36,899 bases of DNA from Clostridium thermobutyricum DSM 4928 (GCF_002050515.1 NZ_LTAY01000035.1:1-36899), one strand, 5' to 3'; counted from the stretch's first letter, positions 7,339 through 15,175 are shown. Numbers and translations: made by a program. Notes: generated by a model not told the origin, from the sequence alone.

Positions 7339-7950
7339 ATGGACGAACAATATTATGAAAACTTATTGAATATAAAAACTAGCGGAAAGCAAGACTTAAA
7401 TGAAACCTCTATCCATTACAATAGATATGAGCCTACAGATTACTCTTCTCTAGAGAGATTTTTCTCTGAATATTCATTAAAAGAAACTGATTCTATTATA
7501 GATTTTGGTTCAGGGAAAGGTAGATTGAATTTTTTTATAAATAATAAGTTTAATGCTAAAGTAACTGGTATTGAAATGAATACATTTTTTTATAATGAAG
7601 CTTTAAAAAATAAGTCTACATACATAGAATGTTCAAAAAAAGATGAAAATAAAATTTCTTTTATAAATTGTTTAGCAGAAGAATATTCTATTAAAGATGA
7701 GGATAATATTTTTTATTTTTTCAATCCTTTTTCTCTTCAAATATTTATGAAAGTTCTTGAAAATATTCTTACATCATTTTGTAAATGTTCAAGACAAATA
7801 GATATTATACTTTTTTATCCTTCTACAGATTATATATTTTTCTTAGAAAACTCTACATTATTTAATCTTGTTTTAGAGTTAAAATTAGATAATTTTAAAA
7901 ATGATCCTAATGAAAGATTTCTTGTTTATAGATTATCTCCATTTAAATAA
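7339..7950 (+). CDS. SAM-dependent methyltransferase, class I, substrate unknown
   Basis: 203 residues. Motif I (DFGSGKGRL, residues 55-63) is the SAM-binding loop of a Rossmann methyltransferase, and Glu79 in GIEM is the expected acidic residue at the end of strand 2. The FFNPF at about 128-132 stands where many methyltransferases have the (D/N)PP(Y/F) or equivalent catalytic motif. The C-terminal half is rich in Phe, Ile and Tyr. Start supported by AAAGGATGG upstream of the ATG. It is a solitary plus-strand gene with its own terminator and with no neighbours that hint at the substrate. Relatives are usually annotated only as class I SAM-dependent methyltransferase. Confidence 0.8.
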   Translation: MDEQYYENLLNIKTSGKQDLNETSIHYNRYEPTDYSSLERFFSEYSLKETDSIIDFGSGKGRLNFFINNKFNAKVTGIEMNTFFYNEALKNKSTYIECSKKDENKISFINCLAEEYSIKDEDNIFYFFNPFSLQIFMKVLENILTSFCKCSRQIDIILFYPSTDYIFFLENSTLFNLVLELKLDNFKNDPNERFLVYRLSPFK

Positions 7951-7954
7951 AAAG

Positions 7955-7990
7955 AAAAAGCAATTAGAGAGTATTCTCCAATTGCTTTTT
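7955..7990. terminator. Bidirectional terminator between the methyltransferase and CAP-protein genes
   Basis: 16-bp stem with one mismatch (AAAAAGCAATTAGAGA at 7955-7970; 7975-7990 ends in TTGCTTTTT) and a 4-nt loop GTAT. T-runs lie on both 3' sides. The two genes converge here, so it serves both. Confidence 0.9.
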
Positions 7991-7992
7991 TA

Positions 7993-8898
7993 TTATCTTA
8001 AAAACTCTTGTGTAGCGTAATATTTATTTCCTATCTTATAAACTCCAACACCTATTGAAGTAAAGTTAGTTGATAAAATATTAGCTCTATGTCCAGGTGA
8101 ATTCATCCAGTTAGTCATAAATGTATTTGCTAAAACATTTTCTGAATAACCATCTAAATATGCTATGTTTTCTCCCCATGCACTATATGAAACTCCTGCT
8201 GCTTTTATGTAATCTGATTCTAATTTACCTTTTAAATCTTCATGAGAGAAATAATTATTTACTCCCATGTCTTTTGATTTATCTCTAGCAAATTTTTGCA
8301 TTGTATAATTATATTTTAATGGGCTAACCCCAGCTTTTTTTCTCTCTTCATTTACTTTTTGGAATATTAATTGTTCTACATTCTCTAAAGAACTACTATT
8401 AGAAACTTCCTGTTTAGGAGCAGTTTTAGGCTCTTCTTTAGTATTTGTAGTATTTTTTACTTGCTCTCTTTTAGGAGCGCTTGTCCCACATGTTACATTT
8501 GCATTTGCATTATTTGATTTTACTTCACTTTTCTTATTATCTACATTATTTGCAGATTTAACTTCATTTTCTTTTTTTACTGCATTTGAATTTTGTCCTT
8601 TATTATCTTTTTGAACCTCATTTCCATTTTGAACTACATTTGCAGTTTTAACTCCATCTCCATTTTGAATATTACTTGGATTTTGAACTTCATTTGTATT
8701 TTGAACTTCATTTTCTTTTGGAGCTTCTACTCCTTTTTCTTCTTTACCTTGTTCTGTACTATTTTCTTTTACATCATTACTAGCCACTTCTTCTTTAACT
8801 GCTTGTGGCTTGTACATAGTAACTCCTTTAAAAACACCATATATAGCCATAATGGCCAGTGCCGTTATTGTAATTCCTATGATTTTTTTCTTAAACAT
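7993..8898 (-). CDS. CAP-domain (SCP/PR-1/YkwD-like) surface protein with repeat linker
   Basis: 301 residues. Basic residues (MFKKK) followed by a hydrophobic stretch (6-24) give a signal anchor or signal peptide; no lipobox is seen. Residues 30-170 are a low-complexity, Asn/Lys/Glu/Val-rich linker, of which 62-121 are ten tandem hexapeptides (consensus xNxVQN). The C-terminal CAP domain (about 172-301) has FSHEDL (His219), WGENI (Glu243), and NSPGHRANI (His270), the cleft residues typical of bacterial CAP proteins. Bacterial members are exported; some bind or cleave peptides or lipids, but the role here is unknown. GGGGGAAA ribosome binding site. It is monocistronic with its own promoter. 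Confidence 0.9.
   Translation of the reverse strand: MFKKKIIGITITALAIMAIYGVFKGVTMYKPQAVKEEVASNDVKENSTEQGKEEKGVEAPKENEVQNTNEVQNPSNIQNGDGVKTANVVQNGNEVQKDNKGQNSNAVKKENEVKSANNVDNKKSEVKSNNANANVTCGTSAPKREQVKNTTNTKEEPKTAPKQEVSNSSSLENVEQLIFQKVNEERKKAGVSPLKYNYTMQKFARDKSKDMGVNNYFSHEDLKGKLESDYIKAAGVSYSAWGENIAYLDGYSENVLANTFMTNWMNSPGHRANILSTNFTSIGVGVYKIGNKYYATQEFLR
8536..8715 (-). repeat. Ten 18-bp tandem repeats coding for a hexapeptide
   Basis: Ten back-to-back 18-bp units, readable on the plus strand as variants of TTTGAACTTCATTTCCAT. They encode hexapeptides ENEVQN, TNEVQN, PSNIQN, GDGVKT, ANVVQN, GNEVQK, DNKGQN, SNAVKK, ENEVKS and ANNVDN. All stay in frame. Copies toward the 3' end of the gene are more diverged. 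This is a coding minisatellite likely to vary in copy number between strains. Confidence 0.85.
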
Positions 8899-8929
8899 TT
8901 CTTTTCCCCCTTAAATTTAATACTTTTCC

Positions 8930-8957
8930 AGTATACAGTCATATTTGTTAAATACAA
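8930..8957 (-). promoter_or_regulatory. Candidate promoter for the CAP-domain protein gene
   Basis: Minus strand: -35 TTGTAT (8952-8957), 16-nt spacer, -10 TATACT (8930-8935), 31 bases upstream of the ATG at 8898. Confidence 0.6.
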
Positions 8958-9040
8958 AATTTTTTTCATAGTTTTTTCCATAATTATTACTGGGAGAAAT
9001 TGAATTTATTTGGGTTGATTGGATATATTATCTCATAAGG

Positions 9041-9078
9041 CAAAAAATAGTGGACTAGACACTAAAACTAATCCACTA
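9041..9078 (-). terminator. Terminator at the end of the PTS-transketolase operon
   Basis: 11-bp stem with one C-A mismatch (TAGTGGACTAG at 9048-9058, CTAATCCACTA at 9068-9078), 9-nt loop, followed on the minus strand by six T residues. It lies just past the stop codon at 9084. Confidence 0.8.
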
Positions 9079-9083
9079 AATTT

Positions 9084-10007
9084 TTATAATAATTCTTTTA
9101 CTTTTTCTATTATATTTGAAACTGTAAGTCCATGTTTTTCTAGTAATTCATCTGGATTACCTGATTCTCCAAAAACATCTTTAACTCCAATTTTTTTAAC
9201 TTTCGTAGGATGATTATCACAAACAACACTTGAAACTCTATCTCCTAATCCTCCAATTATTGAATGCTCCTCAACTGTTACTATTCCTTTTGTTTCTTTT
9301 GCTGCTTTTATTATTATTTCTTCATCTATTGGTTTTATAGTTGATATATTTATAACTCTAGTATTTATATTCTCTTCTTTTAATTCTCTTGCTGCCACTA
9401 AAGCTTTATGAACCATAATACCTGTAGCTATTATAGTTACATCATTTCCTTTAACTAGCTCAGAACCTTTTCCTATTTTAAAATTATAATCCTCAGTATA
9501 AATATCATCTAAAGGAATTCTTCCTAATCTTATATATACAGGTGATTTTATTTTTGCTGCTTCTCTTACGCATTTACAAGCTTCTATATCATCTGCAGGA
9601 GATAAAACTATCATATTAGGTAATGATGACATTATTGCTATATCTTCAATAGCTTGATGTGATCCTCCATCTGGTCCAACTGTTATTCCTGCATGAGTTG
9701 CTGCTATTTTAACATTCATATTAGGATAACAAACAGAATTTCTTATAATTTCAAAAGCTCTTCCTGCTGCAAAAACTGCAAAAGTTGTTGCAAATGGAAT
9801 TTTTCCACCTGCTGCAAGTCCCGCTGCCATTCCAATCATATTTTGTTCTGCTATTCCTACATTTATAAATCTTTCAGGAAATTTTTTACCAAATATTTCT
9901 GTTTTTGTAGCTTTTGAAAGGTCAGCTTCTAATACTACTATATCTTTATTTTCATATCCTAATTCTTTTAACGTATTTCCATATGATTCTCTAGTTGCTT
10001 TTCTCAT
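9084..10007 (-). CDS. Transketolase, C-terminal subunit
   Basis: 307 residues, equal to the central pyrimidine-binding plus C-terminal domains of transketolase. GIAEQNMIGMAAGLA (near residue 70) carries the glutamate that activates the thiamine diphosphate aminopyrimidine ring. The swivel domain follows (GNDVTIIATGIMVHKAL, then the EEHSIIGGLGD block). It pairs with the separate N-terminal subunit encoded 15 bp upstream to form one enzyme that moves two-carbon units between sugar phosphates. Split transketolases are common in archaea and in bacterial sugar operons. GAGGGG ribosome binding site. Last gene of the operon. Its placement behind a PTS implies a peripheral catabolic role rather than the housekeeping pentose pathway. 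Confidence 0.93.
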   Translation of the reverse strand: MRKATRESYGNTLKELGYENKDIVVLEADLSKATKTEIFGKKFPERFINVGIAEQNMIGMAAGLAAGGKIPFATTFAVFAAGRAFEIIRNSVCYPNMNVKIAATHAGITVGPDGGSHQAIEDIAIMSSLPNMIVLSPADDIEACKCVREAAKIKSPVYIRLGRIPLDDIYTEDYNFKIGKGSELVKGNDVTIIATGIMVHKALVAARELKEENINTRVINISTIKPIDEEIIIKAAKETKGIVTVEEHSIIGGLGDRVSSVVCDNHPTKVKKIGVKDVFGESGNPDELLEKHGLTVSNIIEKVKELL

Positions 10008-10022
10008 TTTAACCCCTCCATA

Positions 10023-10829
10023 TTATTTACTTAACTCTGCTATTGCCATATCTTTTTCTTTTTCTGAAGGTGCAACCCCATGCCAAGCTACATTATCTTC
10101 CATAAATGAAACACCTTTTCCTTTAATTGTTTCTGCTATTATTACAGTAGGCTTATTTTCATGTAATTTATTAAAAGCATCATTTATTGAATCAAAATTA
10201 TGCCCGTCACATTTTACAACATTCCACCCAAAACTATTCCATTTTTCTTCTAAAGGATCTATTTCCATTATTTCTTTTGTTCTTCCATCAAGCTGAATTC
10301 TATTTCTATCTATTATAGCTACAAGATTATTTAATTTAAATTTTGCTCCTGCCATAGCTGTTTCCCAAACTATTCCTTCTTGAATTTCTCCATCTCCTAA
10401 AATAACATATACATTTCCAGATAAACTATCCATCTTTTTACTTAAAGCTAATCCACATCCATTTGAAAATCCTTGTCCTAATGAGCCTGTTGATACTTCT
10501 ACTCCAGGACATTTTTCAGCACAAGGATGGCCTTGAAGAAAGGACCCTGTCTTTCTTAAACTCATTAAATCTTCTTTAGGAAAGAAATCTTTTTTAGCTA
10601 AAGCTACATATTGAGCTGGTGCTGCATGCCCTTTACTTAAAATAAATATATCTCTATTTTTATCTTTTATATTTTCTACACTTATATTCATTTTTTCAAA
10701 GTAAAGATACGTTACTATATCTATAACTGATAAAGAACCTCCTGGATGTCCTGAACCTGCATTATATATACAATTTATTATGTCTTTTCTTAAATCTCTT
10801 GATATAATTTCTAATTCTTTTTTATTCAT
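10023..10829 (-). CDS. Transketolase, N-terminal subunit
   Basis: 268 residues, equal to the diphosphate-binding domain of transketolase. Visible blocks: GSGHPGGSLS near residue 26, LSKGHAAPA, GSLGQGFSNGCG, and the thiamine diphosphate motif GDGEIQEG followed by IIDRNRIQLDG. The Mg2+/ThDP site is therefore intact, and it needs the downstream C-terminal subunit for the active site. GGAGG ribosome binding site. It is separated from the IIC gene by a 57-bp gap containing a hairpin (10854-10881). Two-subunit transketolases of this form act in several specialised routes, for example on apulose 4-phosphate or on sulfofructose, so the acceptor and donor here cannot be assumed to be xylulose 5-phosphate. 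Confidence 0.93.
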   Translation of the reverse strand: MNKKELEIISRDLRKDIINCIYNAGSGHPGGSLSVIDIVTYLYFEKMNISVENIKDKNRDIFILSKGHAAPAQYVALAKKDFFPKEDLMSLRKTGSFLQGHPCAEKCPGVEVSTGSLGQGFSNGCGLALSKKMDSLSGNVYVILGDGEIQEGIVWETAMAGAKFKLNNLVAIIDRNRIQLDGRTKEIMEIDPLEEKWNSFGWNVVKCDGHNFDSINDAFNKLHENKPTVIIAETIKGKGVSFMEDNVAWHGVAPSEKEKDMAIAELSK

Positions 10830-10853
10830 AAACTCTTTCCTCCATTTATAAAG

Positions 10854-10881
10854 AAATTGAGGAATATTTCATCCTCAATTT
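10854..10881 (-). other. Intercistronic hairpin between PTS IIC and transketolase
   Basis: 10-bp perfect inverted repeat (AAATTGAGGA at 10854-10863, TCCTCAATTT at 10872-10881), 8-nt loop. On the minus strand it is followed by only a weak T-tract (CTTTAT), so it looks like a leaky terminator or an mRNA-end-stabilising stem rather than a full stop. Confidence 0.6.
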
Positions 10882-10886
10882 TTTAA

Positions 10887-12272
10887 TTAAGCTATTTCTA
10901 CTTCTTCTTTTCTATTTTCTACTGCAACTTCTTTTTTCTTAGTTACGTAAGTTAAAGCTACCATTACTCCAACTATTCCTATAAGAACTGCTGTTAATCC
11001 ATATCCACCTATAAAACTTTGAATTTTTCCTAGAACTATACCTACTACTCCAAAGTCTGCATCTGAAAAAGTTGAATTTGCAAAACCTAAATTTCCCAAT
11101 ACAGGTAATAAGGCTACTGGTAAGAAAGAAATTATAATTCCATTTACAAATGAACCTATTATTGCTCCTCTTCTTCCTCCTGTTGCATTTCCAAACACAG
11201 CTGCTGTTGCTCCAGTAAAGAAATGTGGTACAACTCCTGGAATTATTACCACTAATCCCATAGCTCCTAAAGCTATCATTGAAGCTACTCCACCTAAGAA
11301 TGAACTAATAAATCCTATTAAAACTGCATTTTGGGCATATGGGAATACTACTGGACAATCTAAAGCTGGTTTTGAATTTGGAACAAGCTTACTTGATATT
11401 CCTTTAAATGCTGGAACTATTTCATTTAATACGAGTCTTACCCCATTTTGTATTAAAATAAATCCAGCTGCGAAAGTTAAAGCTTGTATCATAGCATAAA
11501 CTATAAAATTCTTTCCATCTGATAATTCTGATTCAACAAATGATGGACCTGCTGCTACTGCAACTCCAATATATAAAATTAACATTGTAATTGAAATTGA
11601 TACTACTGAATCTCTTAAGAAACTTAATGATTTTGGGACTTTCATTTCTTCAGTTGATTTTGAACCTTTTCCTACTGCTTTACCAATTATTGCTGCTACT
11701 GCATAACCAGCACCTGAAAAATGTCCAAGCCCTACTGAATCATTTCCAGTAATTTTTTTCATAAAAGGTTGTAATATTGCTGGTGATAAAATCATTATTA
11801 GTCCTAATGCAAGTGAACCTGTAAAGATTAAATGTAAACCAGTCATTCCTGATGCTCCTAATATAACTGCTATCATACATGCCATAAATAATGTGTGATG
11901 TCCTGTTAAAAAAATAAATTTATACTTAGTAATTCTCGCAATTAAAATATTAGCTAACATACCAAATGTCATAATTAATGCTGTATTAGTTCCAAACTTA
12001 TCCATAGCCATTGCAACTACAGCTTCATTATTTGGAATAACTCCAGATATATTAAATCCTTTTTCAAACATAACTCCAAAAGGCTCAAGTGAACCTACTA
12101 TTACTCCAGCAGCTGCTGAAATAACAACAAAGCCAACCATTGCTTTTAATGTCCCTTTTATTACTACATCTGCACTTTTCTTTTGTAGTAATAACCCCAC
12201 TAATACCATAATTCCAATTAATACTGATGGTTCTGATAGGAAATCTACAAAAACTTTTAAAATTCCTCCCAT
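10887..12272 (-). CDS. PTS transporter IIC component, ascorbate (UlaA/SgaT) family
   Basis: 461 residues with about ten or more hydrophobic helices and short loops, as in UlaA-type EIIC. Family features seen: N-terminal LSEPSVLIGIMVLVGLLLQKKS, the conserved GHHTLFMA, HFSGAGYAVAAIIGK, FILIQNGVRLVLNEIVPAFKGIS, and PHFFTGATAAVFGNATGG. It carries the sugar through the membrane while IIB transfers phosphate to it. The known family substrate is L-ascorbate, but the usual ascorbate genes (lactonase, decarboxylase, epimerases) are absent and a transketolase follows instead, so the real substrate is probably another polyol or ketose. GGGGGA ribosome binding site. The C-terminus is a short charged tail. 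Confidence 0.92.
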   Translation of the reverse strand: MGGILKVFVDFLSEPSVLIGIMVLVGLLLQKKSADVVIKGTLKAMVGFVVISAAAGVIVGSLEPFGVMFEKGFNISGVIPNNEAVVAMAMDKFGTNTALIMTFGMLANILIARITKYKFIFLTGHHTLFMACMIAVILGASGMTGLHLIFTGSLALGLIMILSPAILQPFMKKITGNDSVGLGHFSGAGYAVAAIIGKAVGKGSKSTEEMKVPKSLSFLRDSVVSISITMLILYIGVAVAAGPSFVESELSDGKNFIVYAMIQALTFAAGFILIQNGVRLVLNEIVPAFKGISSKLVPNSKPALDCPVVFPYAQNAVLIGFISSFLGGVASMIALGAMGLVVIIPGVVPHFFTGATAAVFGNATGGRRGAIIGSFVNGIIISFLPVALLPVLGNLGFANSTFSDADFGVVGIVLGKIQSFIGGYGLTAVLIGIVGVMVALTYVTKKKEVAVENRKEEVEIA

Positions 12273-12307
12273 TTTTAAGTCCCCCTTACTTTATAATATT
12301 TTGTTTT

Positions 12308-12335
12308 GCTATGTAGAGAGTGTTCTCTACATAGC
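12308..12335 (-). other. Perfect 12-bp hairpin between PTS IIB and IIC genes
   Basis: GCTATGTAGAGA at 12308-12319 and TCTCTACATAGC at 12324-12335, 4-nt loop, sited in the 71-bp gap between cistrons. On the minus strand it is followed by AAAACAAAA, not a T-run, so it is not an intrinsic terminator for the operon. It may set mRNA processing or stability and hence the IIAB to IIC ratio. Confidence 0.65.
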
Positions 12336-12343
12336 TTTTATAA

Positions 12344-12619
12344 TTAAAGTCCTAATTTTTCTGATATTTTTCTTTTTAATTCATCTCTATCTAACAATGA
12401 ATCTAAAACTATTAATTCTGGTAAATGACTAGCACTATCTGCTAAATCTAATCCTGTTACAAAAATATCCGCATCTGAAGCTGTTACATCAGCTAAAGAA
12501 GTATGACTTGCTTCATATTGATCTTCTACTCCTAATTCTCTTAAAACATCTGTAATATTCATTTCCACCATAAAGCTTGACCCAAGTCCTGATCCACATA
12601 CTGCCATTATTCTTTTCAT
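12344..12619 (-). CDS. PTS IIB component, ascorbate/galactitol type
   Basis: 91 residues from the ATG at 12619. The frame continues upstream, but the GGAGG ribosome binding site at the end of the IIA gene fits this start. Cys8 in CGSGLGSSFM is the phosphocysteine typical of lactose/ascorbate-family IIB proteins; the SGLGSS loop holds the phosphate. The rest is a small Rossmann-like domain (DIFVTGLDLADSA). It receives phosphate from IIA and gives it to the sugar on IIC. The ATG is one base past the IIA stop codon, implying coupled translation. Confidence 0.93.
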   Translation of the reverse strand: MKRIMAVCGSGLGSSFMVEMNITDVLRELGVEDQYEASHTSLADVTASDADIFVTGLDLADSASHLPELIVLDSLLDRDELKRKISEKLGL

Positions 12620-12620
12620 T

Positions 12621-13022
12621 TTAAAATACCTCCATAATTTCCTTTTCATTATTTGAATTTATAATTTTGTTTAATTTATCTTTATTCATACACACTTCAG
12701 CTATTTGTCTAAGAAGTCCTAAATGTGATTCATTATCTTTAGCTGAAAGAGTGAAAAATACACTAATTTTTTTACCTAAAAAATCTACTGGATTGTTTAA
12801 CTTAACAACTGATACTCCAGTTTCTATAGAACCATCCTCTGGTCTAGCATGCGGCATTGCCACGCCATCTGCAATGCAGAAATATGGTCCAAATTCATCT
12901 ATTTTACTCATTATCGCATTATAATATTTTTCTTCTATAATGCCTTTTTCTTTTAGCATATTACATGAAATTTTTATTCCCTCACCATAGTCCTCTACTT
13001 TATCAATTATTTTTACTAACAT
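12621..13022 (-). CDS. PTS IIA component, fructose/mannitol/ascorbate superfamily
   Basis: 133 residues from the ATG at 13022. A GTG two codons earlier directly abuts the GGGGAA ribosome binding site, so the ATG is better spaced. His58 in ADGVAMPHARPEDG is the phosphorylated histidine of the type-2 IIA fold; FFTLSAKDNESHLGLL is a second conserved block with its own histidine. It takes phosphate from HPr and passes it to Cys8 of IIB. It follows the regulator by 15 bp and is the first structural gene. Confidence 0.93.
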   Translation of the reverse strand: MLVKIIDKVEDYGEGIKISCNMLKEKGIIEEKYYNAIMSKIDEFGPYFCIADGVAMPHARPEDGSIETGVSVVKLNNPVDFLGKKISVFFTLSAKDNESHLGLLRQIAEVCMNKDKLNKIINSNNEKEIMEVF

Positions 13023-13037
13023 ACCCACTTCCCCTTA

Positions 13038-14909
13038 TTAAGTTATTTTTCTTAGTTCTTCATAAGATTTCAGATTTTTGAATTTTTCTATATTATCATT
13101 TTTTGTAATGATATTAATTAAATTTACTAAATTCATATTTTCATTTTTATTTGCAATTAACACTATAGCTTTTACTTGAACTTTATTTTTAAATCCAAAT
13201 TCTATTTTTTCTTTTAATGTTAAAATTGACATCGAATTTTCATTTACATTTTCAGGTGGTGCATGTACAAAAGCTATTTCTGGTATAAACACCATGTAAT
13301 TTCCTAATTCTTCAATAACATTTATAATGTCTATTACATATTCTTCTTTTATCATATTAGTTTTTATTAAAGGATTAGCTGCTTCTTTTATTGCATCTTC
13401 CCAAGATTCTATATCTTTATCAAAGATTGCGTATTCTTCCTTTATAAGCTTTGTTATTCCTTCACTTTCAGTTTTTTTTACTTTATCTAATAGATACTTA
13501 CAATTTTTTTCGTATCTTTTATTATAAATTTCAACTTTTATTTTTTCTGCATCACTATATTCAAGTAAAGGATTAACTTTTATAGTTTTATAGTTTTTAA
13601 TTGCTAATGGAACTGTAGTTACAATAAAATCTACTTCTTCATTTTTTAATTTTTTTTCTACATCACTTACTCTACATATTCCTAAGATATTTGCTTCTGG
13701 AATCATAGCATTTAATCTTGTTTTTAAAAGACTTGATGTTGCTAGTCCTCCATTACAAACTACTAAAATATTATACGTAAAATTGCTTTTTACATTTCTT
13801 TCAAATATGGCATCAAAATACATTGCCATATATGCAATTTCAGATTCAGGAAACTTTACTCCCAATAACTTTTCTTTTGAATCTAAAATTTGTTTTGTTA
13901 TTTCAAATATAAAAGACATTTTATATTTTATTTCTTCAAGCATTTGATTTTCAGTAGTTAAATTATTTTTTATTCGATGTATAGCTGATTTTAAATGAAT
14001 TCCTATTTGACTTTTAAATTCTAAGTCTTTACTAAAATCTATATTTAGGACATTACACATTTCTTTTAATATTTCTTCAGTAACTTTATCTTCTTTTCCA
14101 CCCTTAGTCTTTCTAAGTCCATCAGATATAGTTACTAAATAACCTATTTCAGAAATATCTAAATTTAAAAATTCTTTTAGTACATCAAATTCTCTTCTAT
14201 TTTCATTAGAATTTTTTATAATTTTAAATCCATTTTTAACTCTACAGCTTGAAAGTAAAATTGCTATTTCAAATTCTTCAATAGATTCTTCACTATATTT
14301 AGTTCCTAAAAGTTTTTCTAATTCAACTATTTTATATTGAATATTTAAATTACTTAAGTTGCTTTCTATTTTTAATCTTTCTTTTATTTCAATTTTAAGA
14401 TTTTCTTCTAAGCCTAAATAGATTTTAATAAAAGTATTTCTTATATTTTCTTCTTCTGATTCTAAAGATATTCCATAATATACTTTTTTAGATAAGTCTA
14501 CTTTATAATTTTTCAACTTTTTCTCTACATCTTTTAAATCATTTACTAAAGTATTTTTACTTACTCCAATTTCATTTGAAAGTTTTTCAATAGTTAATTT
14601 TCCTTTCAATATTAAAATCAATATAATCATGTCCACTCTGTTATTATAGGAATAAATATCAACTTCACTTTTTTTAATTAGCTCTTCTAAAAATAATCCT
14701 TTCTTTAAAATTAGCTTTATTCCTAATCTAGGTTTCTTTTCAATATTTCCATTTGAATCTCTTAAAAATTTCTTTAAAACATCTAAATCATTTCTAATAG
14801 TTCTAGGACTACATTTGAATTGCTCTGAAATTTTATTTATTGTTATATATTCATCTTTACTGCCTAAAAATTTTAAAATATCACTCTGTCTTTTGCTAAG
14901 TGTAATCAA
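13038..14909 (-). CDS. PRD-containing transcriptional regulator, MtlR/LicR type, with EIIB- and EIIA-like domains
   Basis: 623 residues. Start is TTG at 14909, supported by AAGGAGG seven bases upstream. Domain order: two N-terminal helix-turn-helix domains (residues about 5-60 and 85-145), PRD1 (about 180-280), PRD2 (about 285-375; His305 and His311), an EIIB-like domain with Cys385 in VVCNGGLATSS, and an EIIA-like domain with His549 in FVHAPPEN. Such activators sense PTS flux: phosphorylation by HPr and IIB at these sites tunes DNA binding. PRD2 has Tyr364 in AMYFDAI where most members have the second conserved His, and PRD1 also lacks an obvious His in its second half, so control may rest on fewer sites. 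First gene of the operon, so probably autoregulated. Confidence 0.9.
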   Translation of the reverse strand: MITLSKRQSDILKFLGSKDEYITINKISEQFKCSPRTIRNDLDVLKKFLRDSNGNIEKKPRLGIKLILKKGLFLEELIKKSEVDIYSYNNRVDMIILILILKGKLTIEKLSNEIGVSKNTLVNDLKDVEKKLKNYKVDLSKKVYYGISLESEEENIRNTFIKIYLGLEENLKIEIKERLKIESNLSNLNIQYKIVELEKLLGTKYSEESIEEFEIAILLSSCRVKNGFKIIKNSNENRREFDVLKEFLNLDISEIGYLVTISDGLRKTKGGKEDKVTEEILKEMCNVLNIDFSKDLEFKSQIGIHLKSAIHRIKNNLTTENQMLEEIKYKMSFIFEITKQILDSKEKLLGVKFPESEIAYMAMYFDAIFERNVKSNFTYNILVVCNGGLATSSLLKTRLNAMIPEANILGICRVSDVEKKLKNEEVDFIVTTVPLAIKNYKTIKVNPLLEYSDAEKIKVEIYNKRYEKNCKYLLDKVKKTESEGITKLIKEEYAIFDKDIESWEDAIKEAANPLIKTNMIKEEYVIDIINVIEELGNYMVFIPEIAFVHAPPENVNENSMSILTLKEKIEFGFKNKVQVKAIVLIANKNENMNLVNLINIITKNDNIEKFKNLKSYEELRKIT

Positions 14910-15135
14910 GTTAATTCCTCCTTGCTACCTTATGATTTAATTGTATTCGATTTCATAAAAATGAACTATACCAATTTATTTCATATAATGTGGCAACATT
15001 CATATTAAATACATTTATTTCATTTTTTATTAATATTTTCAGTCCCATTTTACCATATTTTCTCGTTTTTTTTAATATTACTAGAAAAATAAAACTAAAT
15101 CCTTCTATAGGATAACTTTATTTCTAATCATAATT
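14910..15135. other. Regulatory gap upstream of the PTS regulator
   Basis: AT-rich non-coding stretch that must hold the operon promoter. I see no hexamer pair with good spacing: TTGCCA and TATAGT on the minus strand are 20 bases apart. An imperfect palindrome around 14983-15005 (AATGT at 14987-14991 and ACATT at 14996-15000, flanked by ATAT) overlaps that TTGCCA and could be a regulator site. A poorly matched -35 would fit an activator-dependent promoter. Confidence 0.35.
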
Positions 15136-15165
15136 AAAGAGACTCAGAATATCCTAAGTCTCTTT
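15136..15165 (-). terminator. Probable terminator after the GNAT gene
   Basis: 12-bp stem with one mismatch (AAAGAGACTCAG at 15136-15147, CTAAGTCTCTTT at 15154-15165), 6-nt loop, 10 bases past the stop codon. The following minus-strand tract is only moderately T-rich (AATTATGATT). It would also end transcripts running out of the cobalamin operon. Confidence 0.6.
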
Positions 15166-15175
15166 AATAAACATA

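Noticed and set aside
8536..8715. Regular repeat spacing that might suggest a CRISPR array
   Set aside because: Units are contiguous 18-bp tandem copies with no unique spacers, and they are in frame inside a protein gene.
8593..9003. Plus-strand open frame of 136 codons
   Set aside because: It is the antisense of the CAP-protein repeat linker; the repetitive 18-bp units keep both strands open. No ribosome binding site and poor composition.
13327..13527. Plus-strand open frames inside the PTS regulator and other minus-strand genes
   Set aside because: Antisense shadows of well-supported protein genes, without ribosome binding sites or recognisable domains.
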